A stretch of 64,000 nt of DNA from Pinus tabuliformis (lineage: Eukaryota; Streptophyta; Pinopsida; Pinales; Pinaceae), in NCBI GenBank assembly GCA_031772625.1, contig CM062805.1, positions 515,572,102 to 515,636,101 of the forward strand, in the 5' to 3' direction. Below are positions 44,831-57,505 of this stretch, piece by piece. The position numbers and the translations under genes are program-made. Position 1 is the first letter of the stretch. Each line of letters starts with the position of its first letter. The notes below the pieces were generated by a model, which ran no database searches, had not been told where the DNA came from, and saw only the letters and a program-made list of their open reading frames with translations.

Positions 44831-47299
44831 GATACCAATGTGAAAGTAGCACCTATTCATCTCACACCCAGAATTACTAGATGCTTCCACTGATCATACT
44901 TTCGAGAACTTGAAAACATTCTACTTCTCTGCAGGGTTCTCATCTTGTAAGCAAATAAACTCCAAAATTAAATAACACTTCAAAAACTGAATCCAAATAA
45001 AAATTTACCAACTACACTTCCCTCATGCCTTTTCTGGCAGACAATAACTATCATTCTGGTTGTCTCCAGTAGCATTCTTTTAACCTCTAGTAATGGTGTT
45101 TGCCACTCAGCACTGTCTTCTTTCCAACAAACACCTCTCAACCTTGTGACTTCCCTAGCAACTCCTCCTTGCCAGCCAACAATCTCAGCTCTATTGCTGC
45201 CCTTGCAACTTCTCTTTGCCAACCTCCTGCAATATTCTCTATATTTATCTTTCTCCAACTGTTCATTGGTCTTCACAGCCCAATAGCTATCTCTAAGCAC
45301 CAACCCAAGCCTCCAAATCTGTCTCATGCGATCTACAACCACATCTCTGACACAACTCTAGATCTGAATTCTAACTTTTAACATACTTCCAAAAGACAAA
45401 TTCAGTTTTTAAATAGCTAACCCACTACACTTTGATGCACCTATCACTCCTAGACTTCTCTGCCAACTGGAAATCATTGCCACAATAACCTCACAAAACA
45501 CCAAAAATGAGTTTTTAAAGGTTGGCCTCCGATTGCGTCCAACAACATGCTGCTACATGATGTTGCCAGAGCCTTCTTGTTGCAATTACCTCCCGAATTT
45601 TCATATCTACCTTCCGCTGGTCATTTGACTTCACTTTATAAATAAGGACAACATACACTTGTGTATCTGGCTCACATTATGAATAGGAAAGGCATCATGC
45701 CACTAGACATCTCACTTATTTTATTATCCAAGAGTGGCATTTAACCATTTTATCAGCTAAGAAGGGCTTTGAAATACATGTTAATCTTTTGTAGGATTCC
45801 AAATGTTTGATATGGGGTATATTTGACCAAGGCACCAGTCACCTGCCACTTGAGCTACTCCAGATCATCTAATTACACACCTCATCTCAAAGAGTAATCT
45901 AAGTACATGCAACTAGCTTCCATTTTGACTATAGATGCAACCAACTTTGAACTGAGATTCATTTAAAACTGGCACTTGTTCAAGTTGAGGCCAAACATTA
46001 TTGAAAGCTTAAAGATGAGTCAGCAACTCAGGTTACAACTGAAGTTCATTCTTTAGAAGACATATAGATTTAATCGAGGTTGCAAATTAAGTCCATATGT
46101 TAGTTTTTCCTGCCTATGTTGGGTGAGTGTGTAAGTATCATTTATGTCAGTATCTAGTTTTACATTGTAATATAAGCAATTTCAAAACAATGTTGGGGCC
46201 AAATGCCAATGTACAAAAGACAGAAGTCATTGACAAATTGAATTGGAAATATACTTATACAGTTTTGAATAAAGGCCAAACCATCCATTATCTCTGCAAT
46301 AAAATAACAAAAGTTGTTTGACACACTATTGCTATTCAATAGAAAACAAGGAACACACCTTTGTTTACATTTTGCCCTCCAGGTCCTCCACTTCTTGCAA
46401 AGCTAACTGTCACATGGTCTGCATAACGTTTATAGAAGAAACTAACTTACCAAATTTTGGGAGGTATAAATAGTACATTTGTTCTATCCACGTACTAAAC
46501 ATTCTAGGAAAATTCATTAATGACCAAAAAATAAAATAAAAATAATAAACTTTCATTGACTTCATTCAATAACATCAACCTAGATTCTAAATAATTTTGG
46601 AAATTGTTTGAAAGAACTGAGTGATAGCAGGTCACTTGGCCAATAATAGTTTCCATAGCCCATCATTTAGCAACCATAAATAAATCCAAAATTTCATTCA
46701 TCTGTGTAGTAATCAGATTCCTACATTACCTAACAACCAGCAAATGAAGAAGTGCAATAAGTAATATTCCCTGCAAACATCAAAGGGCTCTGGTTATTTA
46801 CCTAAAACTGTAGCTTCATACAAATTGGATTGTCACTTGATAGGTTGGCAGTAAATCTCTCCATGAATTGAATCCATGTGACTCAAGCTAAATGTAGAAG
46901 CAATAAACAATAACATTCCAAAGCCTAAGCAATGGAAGCAATCTATCTTGGGTAAACATCAACATTAGTAAGCTGACACGATACCTGTGTCAACATTGGC
47001 ATCAATAAACCAACTTCAACCCCAAGTTGAAAACTTGACTCGAAAAACCATCTTTTGGACAATTAGACACCAAACCATTATGGTGGGTGTAGTTGCAAAA
47101 GTAGTAGTTAACTGAAACTATAACTACCATACAATATAATTTTAACATGTATCTTCGAATATGGAATTTACATATTTCACTAGCTTTGAAATGGAGACAT
47201 AGGCAAAAAGAGCTTGGAATTTGTTGATTTTATAGTATCGGAAGGTTTTCTACATAGGCTAAGTGTCTAGCATGCAAGAAGTCCTCTTTAGGTGCTTGT
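44831..47299. other. About 2.5 kb with no recognised feature
   Basis: AT-rich with small frames only (for example 44980-45342 minus, 45100-45381 plus, 46127-46321 plus), none with a known domain. The first part may be decayed viral flank. No terminal repeats, promoter boxes or RNA genes found. Confidence 0.5.
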
Positions 47300-48650
47300 T
47301 TGAGAGGAGCAAGTAATAAGATTTATTTCTTAAGTTTTAACTTAGGAAAAGCACATTAATTAATTTAATTGATTAATGTTGTCTAATTGAACAGACTTCT
47401 AAGGATAAATAATTTAACTATTTGAAAAACTTAGATCTAATCTCAATTACTGATCTAAGTGGGTTAGGATTTAATCCTATCCATCTATCACTTTGGAGAT
47501 TGAGGGTCAGAAATTTTGCTCAATTTGAAATTATAAAGAAAACCTAAGGGAAAAGATGAAGACACACATTGCATTGTTGAGGAAGCAATTTTCTCATGAG
47601 TGAGAGGCTCAAGTGACCGAGAAGAAAGAGGAAAAGGGTGCAGCATATTTTTGGAAGTAGAATTTGTGCAAGGGCCAAGATTCCTGAAGCGAAATGAGAC
47701 TTGGAGGAGGGAGAAAGAGAGGGTGAAAATCCTGAGCAGGCCAAGACGAGGGAGAGGGACGAAACTTCCAAAAGGTGGGCAAAGTTTCCTTGGACAGGCC
47801 AAGAATTCCGATGCACAAAGCTATATGGCTAGGAAGGCAGAATTTTGCAGGTACAGGCTAAGATCTACCAGGGCCAATTCTTCTTCCAAAGAAGCCATTT
47901 TCAAGGGGACGAATTCTTCCTTGGGCCAAAATCTTAGGGCCATTTCCAGGTTCTAATATTGTTGTATTTCAGTGTAATATCTCTGTGGGTCTAGGCCTTG
48001 AATTTTCTAGATTTCAATATAAAGTGAAGGGAGCTTTATCAGGTTGAATGTTTGCTATCTTGTGGTGATTTCCTATTTATTTTTCTGTTGCAAATTTACT
48101 GTTTAAAAGTTGATAACACCAAAGTATTTATTTTAGAAGTTTCAGAATTTAATTTGAGAATAGTTATTTTATGTGTAATAAAATAATTGTGAGAAAAAAT
48201 AAATCAGATCTGGTGTTAAAAGTTCAACCTAGTATCAGAGCACTAGAAACTCTGAGAGAGAAGGAAGATTAGTAACACAAGGGTTTACTAATTTAGTCCA
48301 TGGAAGGAGAAAATTCCACTAATTTTCATGGAAAACAGCCTATGGAAATTCGCTAATACTGACATACAACCTCCTTCACATGCTACAACACAAGCTGCTT
48401 ATAATTTGAAGGATGTGAAAACTGGACACATCATCTTGGACGTTATGAAAGATCATGTGATCCCTCACATAATAGGAAAGAAGACTGCTCATGAGATGTG
48501 GACAACTTTGACAAAATTGTACCAGAGTGATAATCAAAACCAGAAGATGGTGTTGAGAGAAAAGCTGAGAAACGCCAAGATAAATAGATAGACATGGTGG
48601 CATCATACCTCACTAGGATTCAACAAGTTCAAGATGAACTATAGCTGTTG
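47300..48650 (+). pseudogene. Copia LTR end, primer site and gag fragment
   Basis: The LTR portion ends at about 48229 and is followed by TAGTATCAGAGC (48230-48241), a one-base variant of the initiator-Met primer site. A gag start near 48300 (MEGENSTNF) shifts frame, then 48328-48591 reads as the central copia gag, with DHVIPHIIGKKTAHEMWTTL and the L-x-x-K-L-R-x-A-K pattern, and a further segment to about 48645. It resembles the gag at 52569-53463, so the two are related families. The rest of the element is lost where the hAT relic begins. The LTR start is not certain. Confidence 0.65.
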
Positions 48651-48946
48651 GGGTAGGTTGTAGTTGTAGGATTTAACATATTAGAATGCCAAATTAGTTG
48701 CAAAATGTATGAAAACATGCATATTTCTACATCAATGAAGATAGAAATGGCATCCATGGTACATTAATGATTATTCGTTCAAGCATCAATCATCTAGAAT
48801 CTAGATTCTATCAATTACAAACAAGCATACAAATTTTTAAGCCATATAATAGTTAAGTTGCACAAAACGACGAAACATCTAGAAGTTTCAAAAACAGGTA
48901 CGCCTGGAAATGTGACCCTCTAAAATGGAAATGTCATCTGAAACAT

Positions 48947-48970
48947 CATATATATATATATATATATATA
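48947..48970. repeat. (TA)n microsatellite
   Basis: About twelve TA units in the noncoding end of the decayed hAT. Confidence 0.9.
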
Positions 48971-49448
48971 CAAATAAGTTAACAACACATTATCTTGCAA
49001 GAAAAGAAAGAATGAGACACATAAATGAAATTTTAGAAGGAAAACCAAGTCTATATTAACTCTGATAGATGATTACATGATGCAAAAATCTAAAATTAGA
49101 CTTTATCGATGAGGTTGTACAGCAAAGGTTCTAAAATCAGCCTTTATACATGAGGCTATGTGTGTTAAAACTAAAATAAAACATGAGCTAAAGATAGTTA
49201 TTGGCTACATTAACATATCATTAATCATAAAAATCCTCATCCTCATCAACAAAAATAGAACAAGATGTTTGTTCAACAGAAGAAGCAACTCTAATAGTAC
49301 TTGCACTTGCAGTTCCACTTGCATCATCACTGGTAATATCAAGAGCAGCAAGAGAGAGCTCTAAGTCTGGGCATTCTGCTTCCACATCCCAATCTTTATG
49401 AGTTCCACTTGTATATTCTTCACCTGTAAGAGATACAAGGCATAGGTT

Positions 49449-51035
49449 TCAATGAACATATACAAGATCTTCAACCTTTTGTAATCCCATCTTGTTGCGC
49501 TTCATAGAGTGAATGAAACTATAAGTGCTCCAATTACATTCTGCTAATGGAGAGCTTGAAACTTGTGATAGAATATGAGTGGCAAGATTTTGCAAATTAA
49601 TGCCAGTTGCCCCATGACAAGTCCACCACTTAACTGGGTTCATGGTCCTCCTTTCATCCAGACCTTATGTCTACAAGATCCTCTAATCCAACAAGAAAAC
49701 AAGCAAATTCCTCCCTTACATCAGTTTGTAAAGAAGCTGGAAACAACCTCTGAAAGGCTTTCTTCACTCCATTGGCCACCTCCTTGTCCTTATGTGGGGC
49801 CTTCCTCTTCCCATTGCCTTGAGCAATGAATTCTTCATCATAAAATTTTGGATTTAGAGCATGTGCCAAAGTGTGCAATGGAGTGTTGAAGCCATTCCAC
49901 CTCGTAACAATGATGGACCTCACTTGCTCAGCAAAATCAAAATCCACAAAAGGAAGAATGGGAGCCTCTTGTGTAATAATTTCCATAGTTTTCTCAACTA
50001 TGGTATCCATGCCATCATAAACCTCTACCAGAAAAGGTTTCTTTGTGTCTACATCTCGAAGAAGATCAAATGCAGGTAATGTGAACTTGAACAAGAAATC
50101 AATCTTGCTCCACCAATCTTCATCAATTAACACCATCCTCACCATACTTCCCTTCTTTGAATCTGCTTGTCTCCACTCAACCAAGTTGAACCCACCACCA
50201 TACTCATTAATGCAGTTTTAACTTCAACAAGGCAATGCAACATGATGAAGTTCGAGGCATACCTTGTCTCAACAACTTTGAGCAACTCCAATTTGGAGTA
50301 TTATCAATATATTACTTGAGATTGGTGGTGATTGGTGACGAATTTTATAATCTCCCTAGCCTGCATTGTGAACTCCTTAATCCATTATGTTTTTGCCTCA
50401 ATCTCTTCTAAAATCGTATTCAAATAGTGGACAATGCAAGGAGTCCAAAAAATGTGATTGTATCTGCTCTCAACAATTAACCCTGCAGCTTTGCAAACAA
50501 GTGCATTATGTTATAACTTGCACCACATTTTCTAGCCCTACTTGTTCAATAGCAGCAATTAAAATTTCAGCAATGATCTTACTATAATTTACCTCACCCG
50601 ACCAATCTTTTGCTTTTATGAACATGGCTCCTTTTGGTGATGATGCAAATGACATTAATCAATGGCATACACCTTGTATCAGTCCAGCCCTATGCAACCA
50701 CATGAGTTACGAATTGGTTTCAAAACATCATCAAGAAGTTGCCTCTCTTTCTTGAGAAAAATTGTTCAGAGTCTTTCATAGTTTGGCCCCTTGAAACCTT
50801 AAGGGGCTATGTTACCAAATCCTACCAATATGGGGGTCAAACCACATTAAAAGGGATGCCACAATCAAAGATGGCCTTTTCCACTCTTGGGTCAACTTCT
50901 CTCCCTTGATTGTCAAGCATTTTCAGCAATCTACTGTCTTTAACTAAATTTGATGGATTGGATAACTCTTCTTCTATTGCTAGCGCCCTCTTCTTTCTTG
51001 CTTCATGAACAATTCTTCGCTCATTGCCAACACTC
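49449..51035 (-). pseudogene. hAT transposase remnant: DUF659 end and dimerisation domain
   Basis: From right to left on the minus strand: scattered DUF659-like pieces (about 50960-50190) with a degraded C-x2-H segment (HIFWTPCIVH, about 50440). Next is an open stretch 50184-49654 homologous in order to the middle of the intact transposase (FLVEVYDGMDT, HTLAHALNPKFYD). Last is 49643-49449 with the dimerisation signature reading SPLAECNWSTYSFIHS, where the usual Arg after Glu is Cys. Several stops and shifts make it non-functional. The N-terminal part lies beyond the inserted element at 55124-55620. Confidence 0.75.
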
Positions 51036-52098
51036 AGTTGATTTCTGTAGCATCGGATGTGCTCTAGCCTCGAGATTTTGTAGAGAGGCTAGACACATGC
51101 ATTCTCCAAGACCCAGAAATCGTTTGGGAAAATTCCACCTACAGATGGTTTAACTAAAATAATTAATCATTTTTAATGCATTCCTAAGTCTAAACTTAGG
51201 AAATATGATTAATTAAAGAGTATTAATTAAATCTGGTGCAAATCTCTCAGTTAATCTTAGCCTTTGATTATGTTTTAATCTTGGTCGTTGGTGCTCCAAC
51301 GAGAGATTATAAGAAAGAGCTTGATGGGCACTTGAAGAACATACCGAGATAGTGAGATCTAGAAATTGAATTTCTCAAGAGTAGCAGTGCTAAGTTGCCA
51401 GAGAGAGATCGAGTGATCTTCTCGCAGTGAGGAGTAGGGATAGTAGACTGGAGGGGATTTTTCCAATTCCTGAGAGTGCAAGGCAAGAAGGCAACGAGAG
51501 GTTCAGAGAGGCAGCGCAGTGCTTTAGAGGGAGTCCATAATTTTGCTAGGAGCAGTTGAGATCTAGTGTCGGAAGCTAAGGTGTGAGACCGAAGGGCCAA
51601 AGAGTCGAGTTCCAAAGGCAAATCAATAAGCTAGAAGGGTGATGCAGCTCCTAGAAGTTGTGACTGCGTGAGCCCACGCTGAGACTGCGTAGAGGCAGTG
51701 TGGGACTAGCCATCCAGAGCCTGGATCAAAGTCGGACCGCCAATGACAGTGTCAGAATATTTCTCACTACCTCTTTGCTAGTTTATTCTCGTATCAAATT
51801 GCCAGTTTAGGCATCTAAATATTTGTACTCAGAAACTATTGCATATGAATTAAAACCGTCAGTTGTTGCACCGGTTTTTCCGGGGACGTTTGTCCAAAAA
51901 CAATGATGTATTTGTGTGTGTGTTTATTTCTCTCCTGTGGAGTGTTTATTTCCGCAGTATTTTAAGTTGTGAAGGCTACAGTATATTTTATTTTGATGTT
52001 TATTGTGTAACACTGTAAATAACTTGATTCAAAAATTAACAAGTAGGAGAAATTTTATCAGTTGTTGCAATAGGGAATCGGGTCACCGATTTTTCACA
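51036..52098 (+). repeat. 5' LTR of the third gag-only element
   Basis: Direct repeat of 53999-55123, ending GATTTTTCACA. It lacks a short segment present in the other LTR (near 54210-54225) and one near 54885-54895. Confidence 0.9.
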
Positions 52099-52110
52099 TG
52101 GTATTAGAGT
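52099..52110 (+). promoter_or_regulatory. Primer binding site, initiator tRNA-Met type
   Basis: TGGTATTAGAGT abuts the 5' LTR end and is two changes from the standard copia core. Confidence 0.85.
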
Positions 52111-52568
52111 GTAGGTAAAGCAGAGAAGAGCTCAGTTGCAGGCAGAAGAGGGAGTTCGAAAACACTGTGTAGGCAGCATTTCGAAACCCTAGAGTGGTTG
52201 CGCAATCCATTGGCCAGGAGGGCTAATTTTAATGAAAAATTACTTCTCTGAGTGAGTCGACAGAAAGTACATTTTCCGAATCGAAGATTCACAAAGACAG
52301 AGGGAGCAACACAGCGGTTTCCACACAAAGCATATCTTCAACGGGGACACAGTCACTTTTGCAGCAGTTGCTGGCAAAATAGTGTTAGAAGGAAAGAGGA
52401 GCACACACTGAGGGAATTCTTCCCTCAGGGGACTTCTAGCCAAGAAGTTCGAATTTTCCTAGTAGAGCAGCAGTAGTTGTGTGCAGGATTTCTCACCCTA
52501 GAAGGGAGTGTGAATAGTTGGGCAGCAGCTACGCAGAGGAGAAGAGGAGTTTGACATCCTTTTTAGAG

Positions 52569-53463
52569 ATGGCATCAGCTGGGTTGAGAGATCAAGATCG
52601 ATTAGAGGGAGCCTCCAACTATGCGATCTGGAAGGCTGGAATTTTCTGGCTTCTAGTTGAGCATGATCTCAAGACTTATATCGATAATGTGGTAGTTGTA
52701 CCCGCAGATGCAAATCTGCTTAAGAAATACAAGAAGGAGATGGCAAAAGCTAAGAGGTTGATTCTTGATGGGGTTTGAGATCACGTGGTATCTCACATAA
52801 CTAGCAAAGATATAGCCCAACAGATGTGGGAAGCACTAGCTATATTGTATGAAGGGTCTTCCGAGCAGCGAAAGATGTATCTTAAGGAGAAGATGAGATG
52901 CACAAGGATGCAGAAAGGGGAGAGTGTAGACTCCTTCCTTACTAGACTTCATGACGTCTGGGACCAGCTGGCTTCAGTAAGGTCAGCACCCCAGCCTACA
53001 GAGTTTGTATGATTAGCTCTAAACAGTGTTTCCAAAGAATGGCAAGTTTTCGTCCAGAGTATCCTAGGGCCTGGGTAGGAAAAAATTTGTCAAATTGGGA
53101 ACGTATGTGGGCTGATCTGTAGCAAGATGAGATGAGGCGAGATCTGGTAAAGGCCACCATCAGTGGCAGCAACAGTAGTGGGACGAAGCAAGCAAAGGAA
53201 GAGGAGAATAAGGCCCTCACATCTATGGGGCAGCAGGAGCATCGCAAGAGGAAGAAGGACGTTTCAAAGATCAAGTGCTTCAGATGTGGTGAGCTTGGCC
53301 ACTACAACACTCAATGTCCTCTCAAAAAGAAGGACAAAGAGGAGAAGCAGGATCAGCAGGTTGCATCTGTTGAGATCGACAAGTTGTCCTCCAGATTGGA
53401 GGAAGAGTTTGCCATGATCGTCGAGTTACCTCCAAGGGTGAGGTGGGGTGATTTGGAGTTGTA
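52569..53463 (+). pseudogene. Copia gag with intact CCHC knuckle, several stops
   Basis: Starts at Met 52569 (MASAGLRDQDRLEGASNYAI), with the W-K pattern of copia gags (about 52626). An in-frame TGA (52776-52778) and another after 53012 fit CGA to TGA changes. A shift near 53080 leads to the frame 53132-53463 with the knuckle CFRCGELGHYNTQC (about 53279). The protein ends at 53463 after an acidic tail, with no protease. About 300 residues in all, normal for a copia gag alone. Function would be to package RNA. Confidence 0.82.
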
Positions 53464-53989
53464 ACCCCAGAGAGCTAAAGGATGGGCAGGATTCTTGAGG
53501 AGGTCCACCTCATGAATCAATACCTTGCTACGAGAGCCAAAGACATGCAGTAGCAGGATGGATCAGTGGCAGTTGGTGTAGTCAAATGCCAGAGTGACAA
53601 ATACAGTAGCTAGTAGCAGGTCAGATATTGGGCAGCGCAGTGCAGAGTCAGCATCAACGCAGAGGCTTTAGTGACAGCGCAGAGTCTAGTAGCAGTCAGG
53701 GCTCAGGTGACAGATGCATCATACTGACCACAATTGGTTCAGTATTTTGGATGTTTTTCCGTTGCAATTGTTGCAGTTGCAGCAGCAGCAGTTAGAGAGG
53801 GTTGCAGTGCAGATGTAGTGTTGGCAATAGTTCAGTAGGGCCAGCAGCAACATGGATGCAGCAATCAAAGTTGCGCAATAGTTGGTGGGCAGCAGAGCCA
53901 GACATCAGCAGCAGCACAGGAGATGGTGCAGAGACAAAGTGATGCTACAATGGGTTGCAAACTTGCAGCACTATAGCACATTATTCGCT
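53464..53989 (+). other. CAG-rich internal segment without pol
   Basis: Dense GCAG/CAGCAG words with stops in all plus-strand frames. No protease, integrase or polymerase motif. Ends at the polypurine tract 53990-53998. Confidence 0.7.
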
Positions 53990-53998
53990 AAGAGGGAG

Positions 53999-55123
53999 TG
54001 TTGATTTTTGTAGCATCGAATGTGATCTAGCCTCAAGATTTTGCAGAGAGGCTAAGACACATGCATTCTCCAAGACCCAAAAATCGTTTGGGAAAATTCC
54101 ACCTAGAGATGGTTTGATTAAAATAATTAATCATTTTAAATATATTCCTAAGTCTAAACTTAGGAAATGTGATTAATTAAAGGGTATTAATTAAATCTGG
54201 TGCAAATCTTCTAGAAGAAGACGAGGATCAACTCCTAGTTAATCTCAGCATTTGATTATGTTTTAATCTTAGTCGTTGGTGCTCCAACGAGAGATTATAA
54301 GAAGGAGCTTAATGGGCACTTGAAGAACATACCGAGATAGTGAGATCTAAAGATCAAATTTCTTAAGAGTAGCAAGCTGATTTGCTGGAGAGAGATCGAG
54401 TGATCTTCTTGCAGTGAGCGCAGGGATAGTAGATCAGAGGGGGATTTTCCAGTTCCGGAGAGTGCAAGGCAGAGAAGGCAACGAGAGGTTCAAAGAGGCA
54501 ATGCAGTGCCACATAGAGGCAACGCAGTGCTTCAAAGGGAGTCCATAATTTTTCTGGGAGCAATCGAAACTAATGCCGGAAGCCGAGGTGTGAGACCGAA
54601 GGGACAAAGATTAGAGTTCCAAAGGAAAATCGATCAGCTAGAAGGATGATGCAGCTCCTAGAAGTTGTGATGCAGCTGAGCCCACGCAGAGACTGCGTAA
54701 AGGCAACATGGGGCTAGCCATCTAGAGCTTGGATCAAAGTCAAATCGCCAGTGACAGTGTGAGAATATTACTCACTACCTCTTTGCTAGTTTATTCGCTG
54801 TATCAAATTGTCATTTTGTGCATCTAAATATTTGTCCTCGGAAACTACTGCATAATAATTTAAACTCTCAATCGTTGCACCGGTTTTCCCACATTGGGTT
54901 TTTCCGAGGACATTTGTCCAAAAACAACGATGTATTAGTGTGTGTGTTTATTTCTCTCCTGTGCAGTATTTTGTTTCCGCAGTGTTTTATGTTGTGAACG
55001 CTGCAAAAGATTTTATTTCGATGTTTACTGTGTAACACTGTAAATAACTTGATTCATAAATCAACAAGTAGGAGAAATTTAATCAGTGGCTACAATAGGG
55101 AATCAGGTCACCGATTTTTCACA
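53999..55123 (+). repeat. 3' LTR of the third gag-only element
   Basis: TGTTGATTTTTGTAGCATCG to GATTTTTCACA, a direct repeat of 51036-52098. Confidence 0.92.
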
Positions 55124-55750
55124 CACTCAAGCAAGGATTACAAGTGCCACCCATGCCGATTTTGTTTCTTTGATCCTTCAACTTTTGAGTATGATCTTGC
55201 TCTCTCTTGAATGTAGCCCTCAACTCTGGATTTCTAGTATGTGCACACATTTCAACGCCCTTCATCTCTTCATGCAAAATGTGAGCCTACACTCTTATGT
55301 AAGAGCCCTTGAAGGTCCTATCACTTTTGCATAATTGTGATCCCATTCCCATGTACCACCAGAACCCATTTGCTTGAAATTGGTAACATACTTCCAAAGA
55401 GGATAGTATTCTAGTTGCCTAGTTGCTTGGATAGATCTAAGGGCACTAGAAACACAACTTTAAGAAGCCATAATTGTTGCAAAAGCATAAAATAAATCGC
55501 TCACCAAAATAGTTGTTTCCCATGCCCTTGTTCTTATTTCCCGTAGCCTTCTTCTTTCCCGCACCTTTCTTCTTGTTGCCTATATACCCACGTCCTCCTC
55601 CTTGCTAGAAATGCACCAAATCTTGCTCTCAATGCTCCAAAACAAAACTAGAATGCTTGTTGTTGCTATAGGAAGCTCCTCTTGCTGAAGGATGTGTGAG
55701 AAATGAATGAATGAAGTGCTTTTTTATAGAAAAGAAGGGGCTGATATGAT
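55124..55750 (-). pseudogene. N-terminal remnant of the decayed hAT transposase (BED finger)
   Basis: On the minus strand a segment around 55395-55220 reads like the BED finger and following linker of hAT transposases (GGTWEWDHNYAKV, about 55357), with stops and shifts. It continues the reading that breaks off at 51035. The region to 55750 is upstream leader-like sequence. Confidence 0.6.
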
Positions 55751-56489
55751 TTCTAGAGAATTCTAACATTTTGGTTATTTAGGGAATTATGTTCTTAAAT
55801 TTTTTTTTAAACAAAATGTGTGAACTAAGCATTTAACTCAAAAAAAAATTGTTAACTTGGCGTTTTTGGGCCATAGAAGGGACCCATGACCTTCTTGGAT
55901 GCTTGAGCGAACCCAAAAAACAAAAATAAAAACAAAAACAAAACACAACCAAAGCATCCCTAAAACGTCGCCAGCCCTATAATACGACTTTTCGAAATCA
56001 CAAAATACCATACAGTATGGCTAGCAACATTTCGAGGCCCTTTCATCAAGTTTCTGATACCAATACAACCTCAAGCTAGGCGTTTTGACACTCAAGCAAT
56101 TAACCTTCAAAATGATAAAATTAACACTTAAAAGGTTAAATCAGCCTCAACATGTGTGCGCAAAGGTTAATGCTCTAATAAAACCATATCCCAACCTAAA
56201 ATCTTGTGTTTTAGCATTTAATGACTTATTGATGTATGCCCTAGGGTTGGGTCTTGTTTAAATGTGCTTTAGAGAAGATAATTTAAATTTCTTCATGCGT
56301 TTTCCAATCGTTTTTAAAGCTGAAATAAAACTTTATTTGTTGTTACAGGCTCTAGTAACCATCAAAATTCGTTGCAATTTTGTCTTTAGTTTGCTATCAA
56401 ATTTAACCTCCATCTCATATATTTTTTACACAATTTTAACAACTAAATTTGTTGTTATTATAAACTATTATTTTACTACAATTCATTGA
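55751..56489. other. No gene recognised
   Basis: AT-rich. The frame 56262-56489 has no known domain. Possibly the outer end of the decayed hAT or R1 sequence too diverged to align by eye. Confidence 0.4.
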
Positions 56490-56890
56490 CCTAAGATCCT
56501 AATTTATAACAGCCTTGAATTTTTATTGATTTGGTGTGTTCAAGTAACCTATTTGAGACTCCTTCGACTAACCCTAACCTTTAGATTGACCCATAGGTCC
56601 TTTGAACCCAAGTCTTGAACTTACCCCTTCATCCATTGCAAACTCTAGTTGTCATACCCTTATCCAGTCAATTTCTGTTGTACGATCCTTAGGGGGCATT
56701 TATCTTAATATCTTGGGTTATTTGATCCCTAACCCTACTAGGGAAGCCTCCCTTGTGTTCAATTGCTTCCTTCACTAAGAGGTGACAGTAGTAACACTCC
56801 CATGCGTTACACATTGTCTAGGTCACCTAGTAAGGCTTTACACTAAGTGTTAGATTTCGTTGTAAGATGGCTCATTACATAGTCATTGTA
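56490..56890 (+). mobile_element. R1 copy D: fragment of the R1 LTR 3' end
   Basis: Phrases such as CTAGGGAAGCCTCCCTTGTG, GAGGTGACAGTAG and TTAGATTTCGTTG align in order with the last ~180 bp of R1-C (19870-20023) and with R1-A near 44450-44539. The rest of the LTR is not visible. Confidence 0.65.
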
Positions 56891-56976
56891 TGCAATGTCA
56901 AAGAGCAAACGCTGAGCATGGACGCCTAGCAGGTTTTCTATTGTCATTTATCAATCCCAACTTCTTAGTCACCGGA

Positions 56977-57505
56977 TTCGGCGTATTTAATCGAAAAAAT
57001 TCGAAATTCGGCGTATTTAATGGTCATTCGAATTTATTCGTTTCAGTTCGGCGTATTTAATGGCGTATTCGAATTTAATAGCGTATTCGAATTTTTGTCG
57101 AATAAATTCGACATTAAAATCGATTAAATTCGTTTATATGCGTTCAAATTCGTTTTTTCGGGTATGCGTGTTGCTAACTTGCTGTTTTAGGCTTTAGCTT
57201 AGGTTTCATTGTTGTTTTCATTGCCTCCGCACGACAGAGACAGAGACAGAGACTACACTGTAACACGACACCTTGACGGGCTCGGGCTAGGGTTAAGTTA
57301 CCAGCATCCTTAGTGTTACATGATAGCATCACAGTCAAGTTACCATCGGTTTCGCATTGATAGCAGCATCTGTCCACCAGAGCATATCATTCTTTTAATG
57401 AATGATCTTTTGGAACTTTCCTTGAATGACTATGCGGCAGTTCGTCAGTAAGTTTAGTAACTTGTAGCCTACATCCTTAACGTTGGACAGATCAATCATC
57501 ACACA
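56977..57505. mobile_element. Left part of an inverted-repeat element (first copy)
   Basis: Starts AGTCACCGGATTCGGCG and shares about 270 bp with the left end of the element at 57506: the same array of TTCGGCGTATTT and GTATTCGAATTT phrases, then the same TTTTCATTGCC(T/G)CCGC transition. It diverges afterwards and is cut off where the second copy starts. Confidence 0.65.

Larger units (their letters stand above)
51036..55123 (+). mobile_element. Third gag-only LTR retrotransposon (copia type)
   Basis: LTRs 51036-52098 and 53999-55123 are flanked by a perfect CACTC duplication (51031-51035 and 55124-55128). A primer site TGGTATTAGAGT follows the 5' LTR and AAGAGGGAG precedes the 3' LTR. The 1.9 kb interior encodes only a copia gag with a complete zinc knuckle, then a CAG-rich stretch with no pol. 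The 5' LTR now starts AG where the 3' LTR starts TG. It inserted into the decayed hAT, whose reading continues on the other side. Confidence 0.92.
48650..55750 (-). mobile_element. Decayed hAT transposon, split by a copia-like element
   Basis: Minus-strand transposase remnants occur on both sides of the element at 51036-55123. Its 3' noncoding segment (about 48700-48880) matches that of the intact hAT (about 16285-16480) in phrases such as GAAAACATGCATATTT and ATGGCATCCATG, so they belong to related families. Terminal repeats and an 8-bp duplication were not found; both limits are approximate. Confidence 0.65.
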
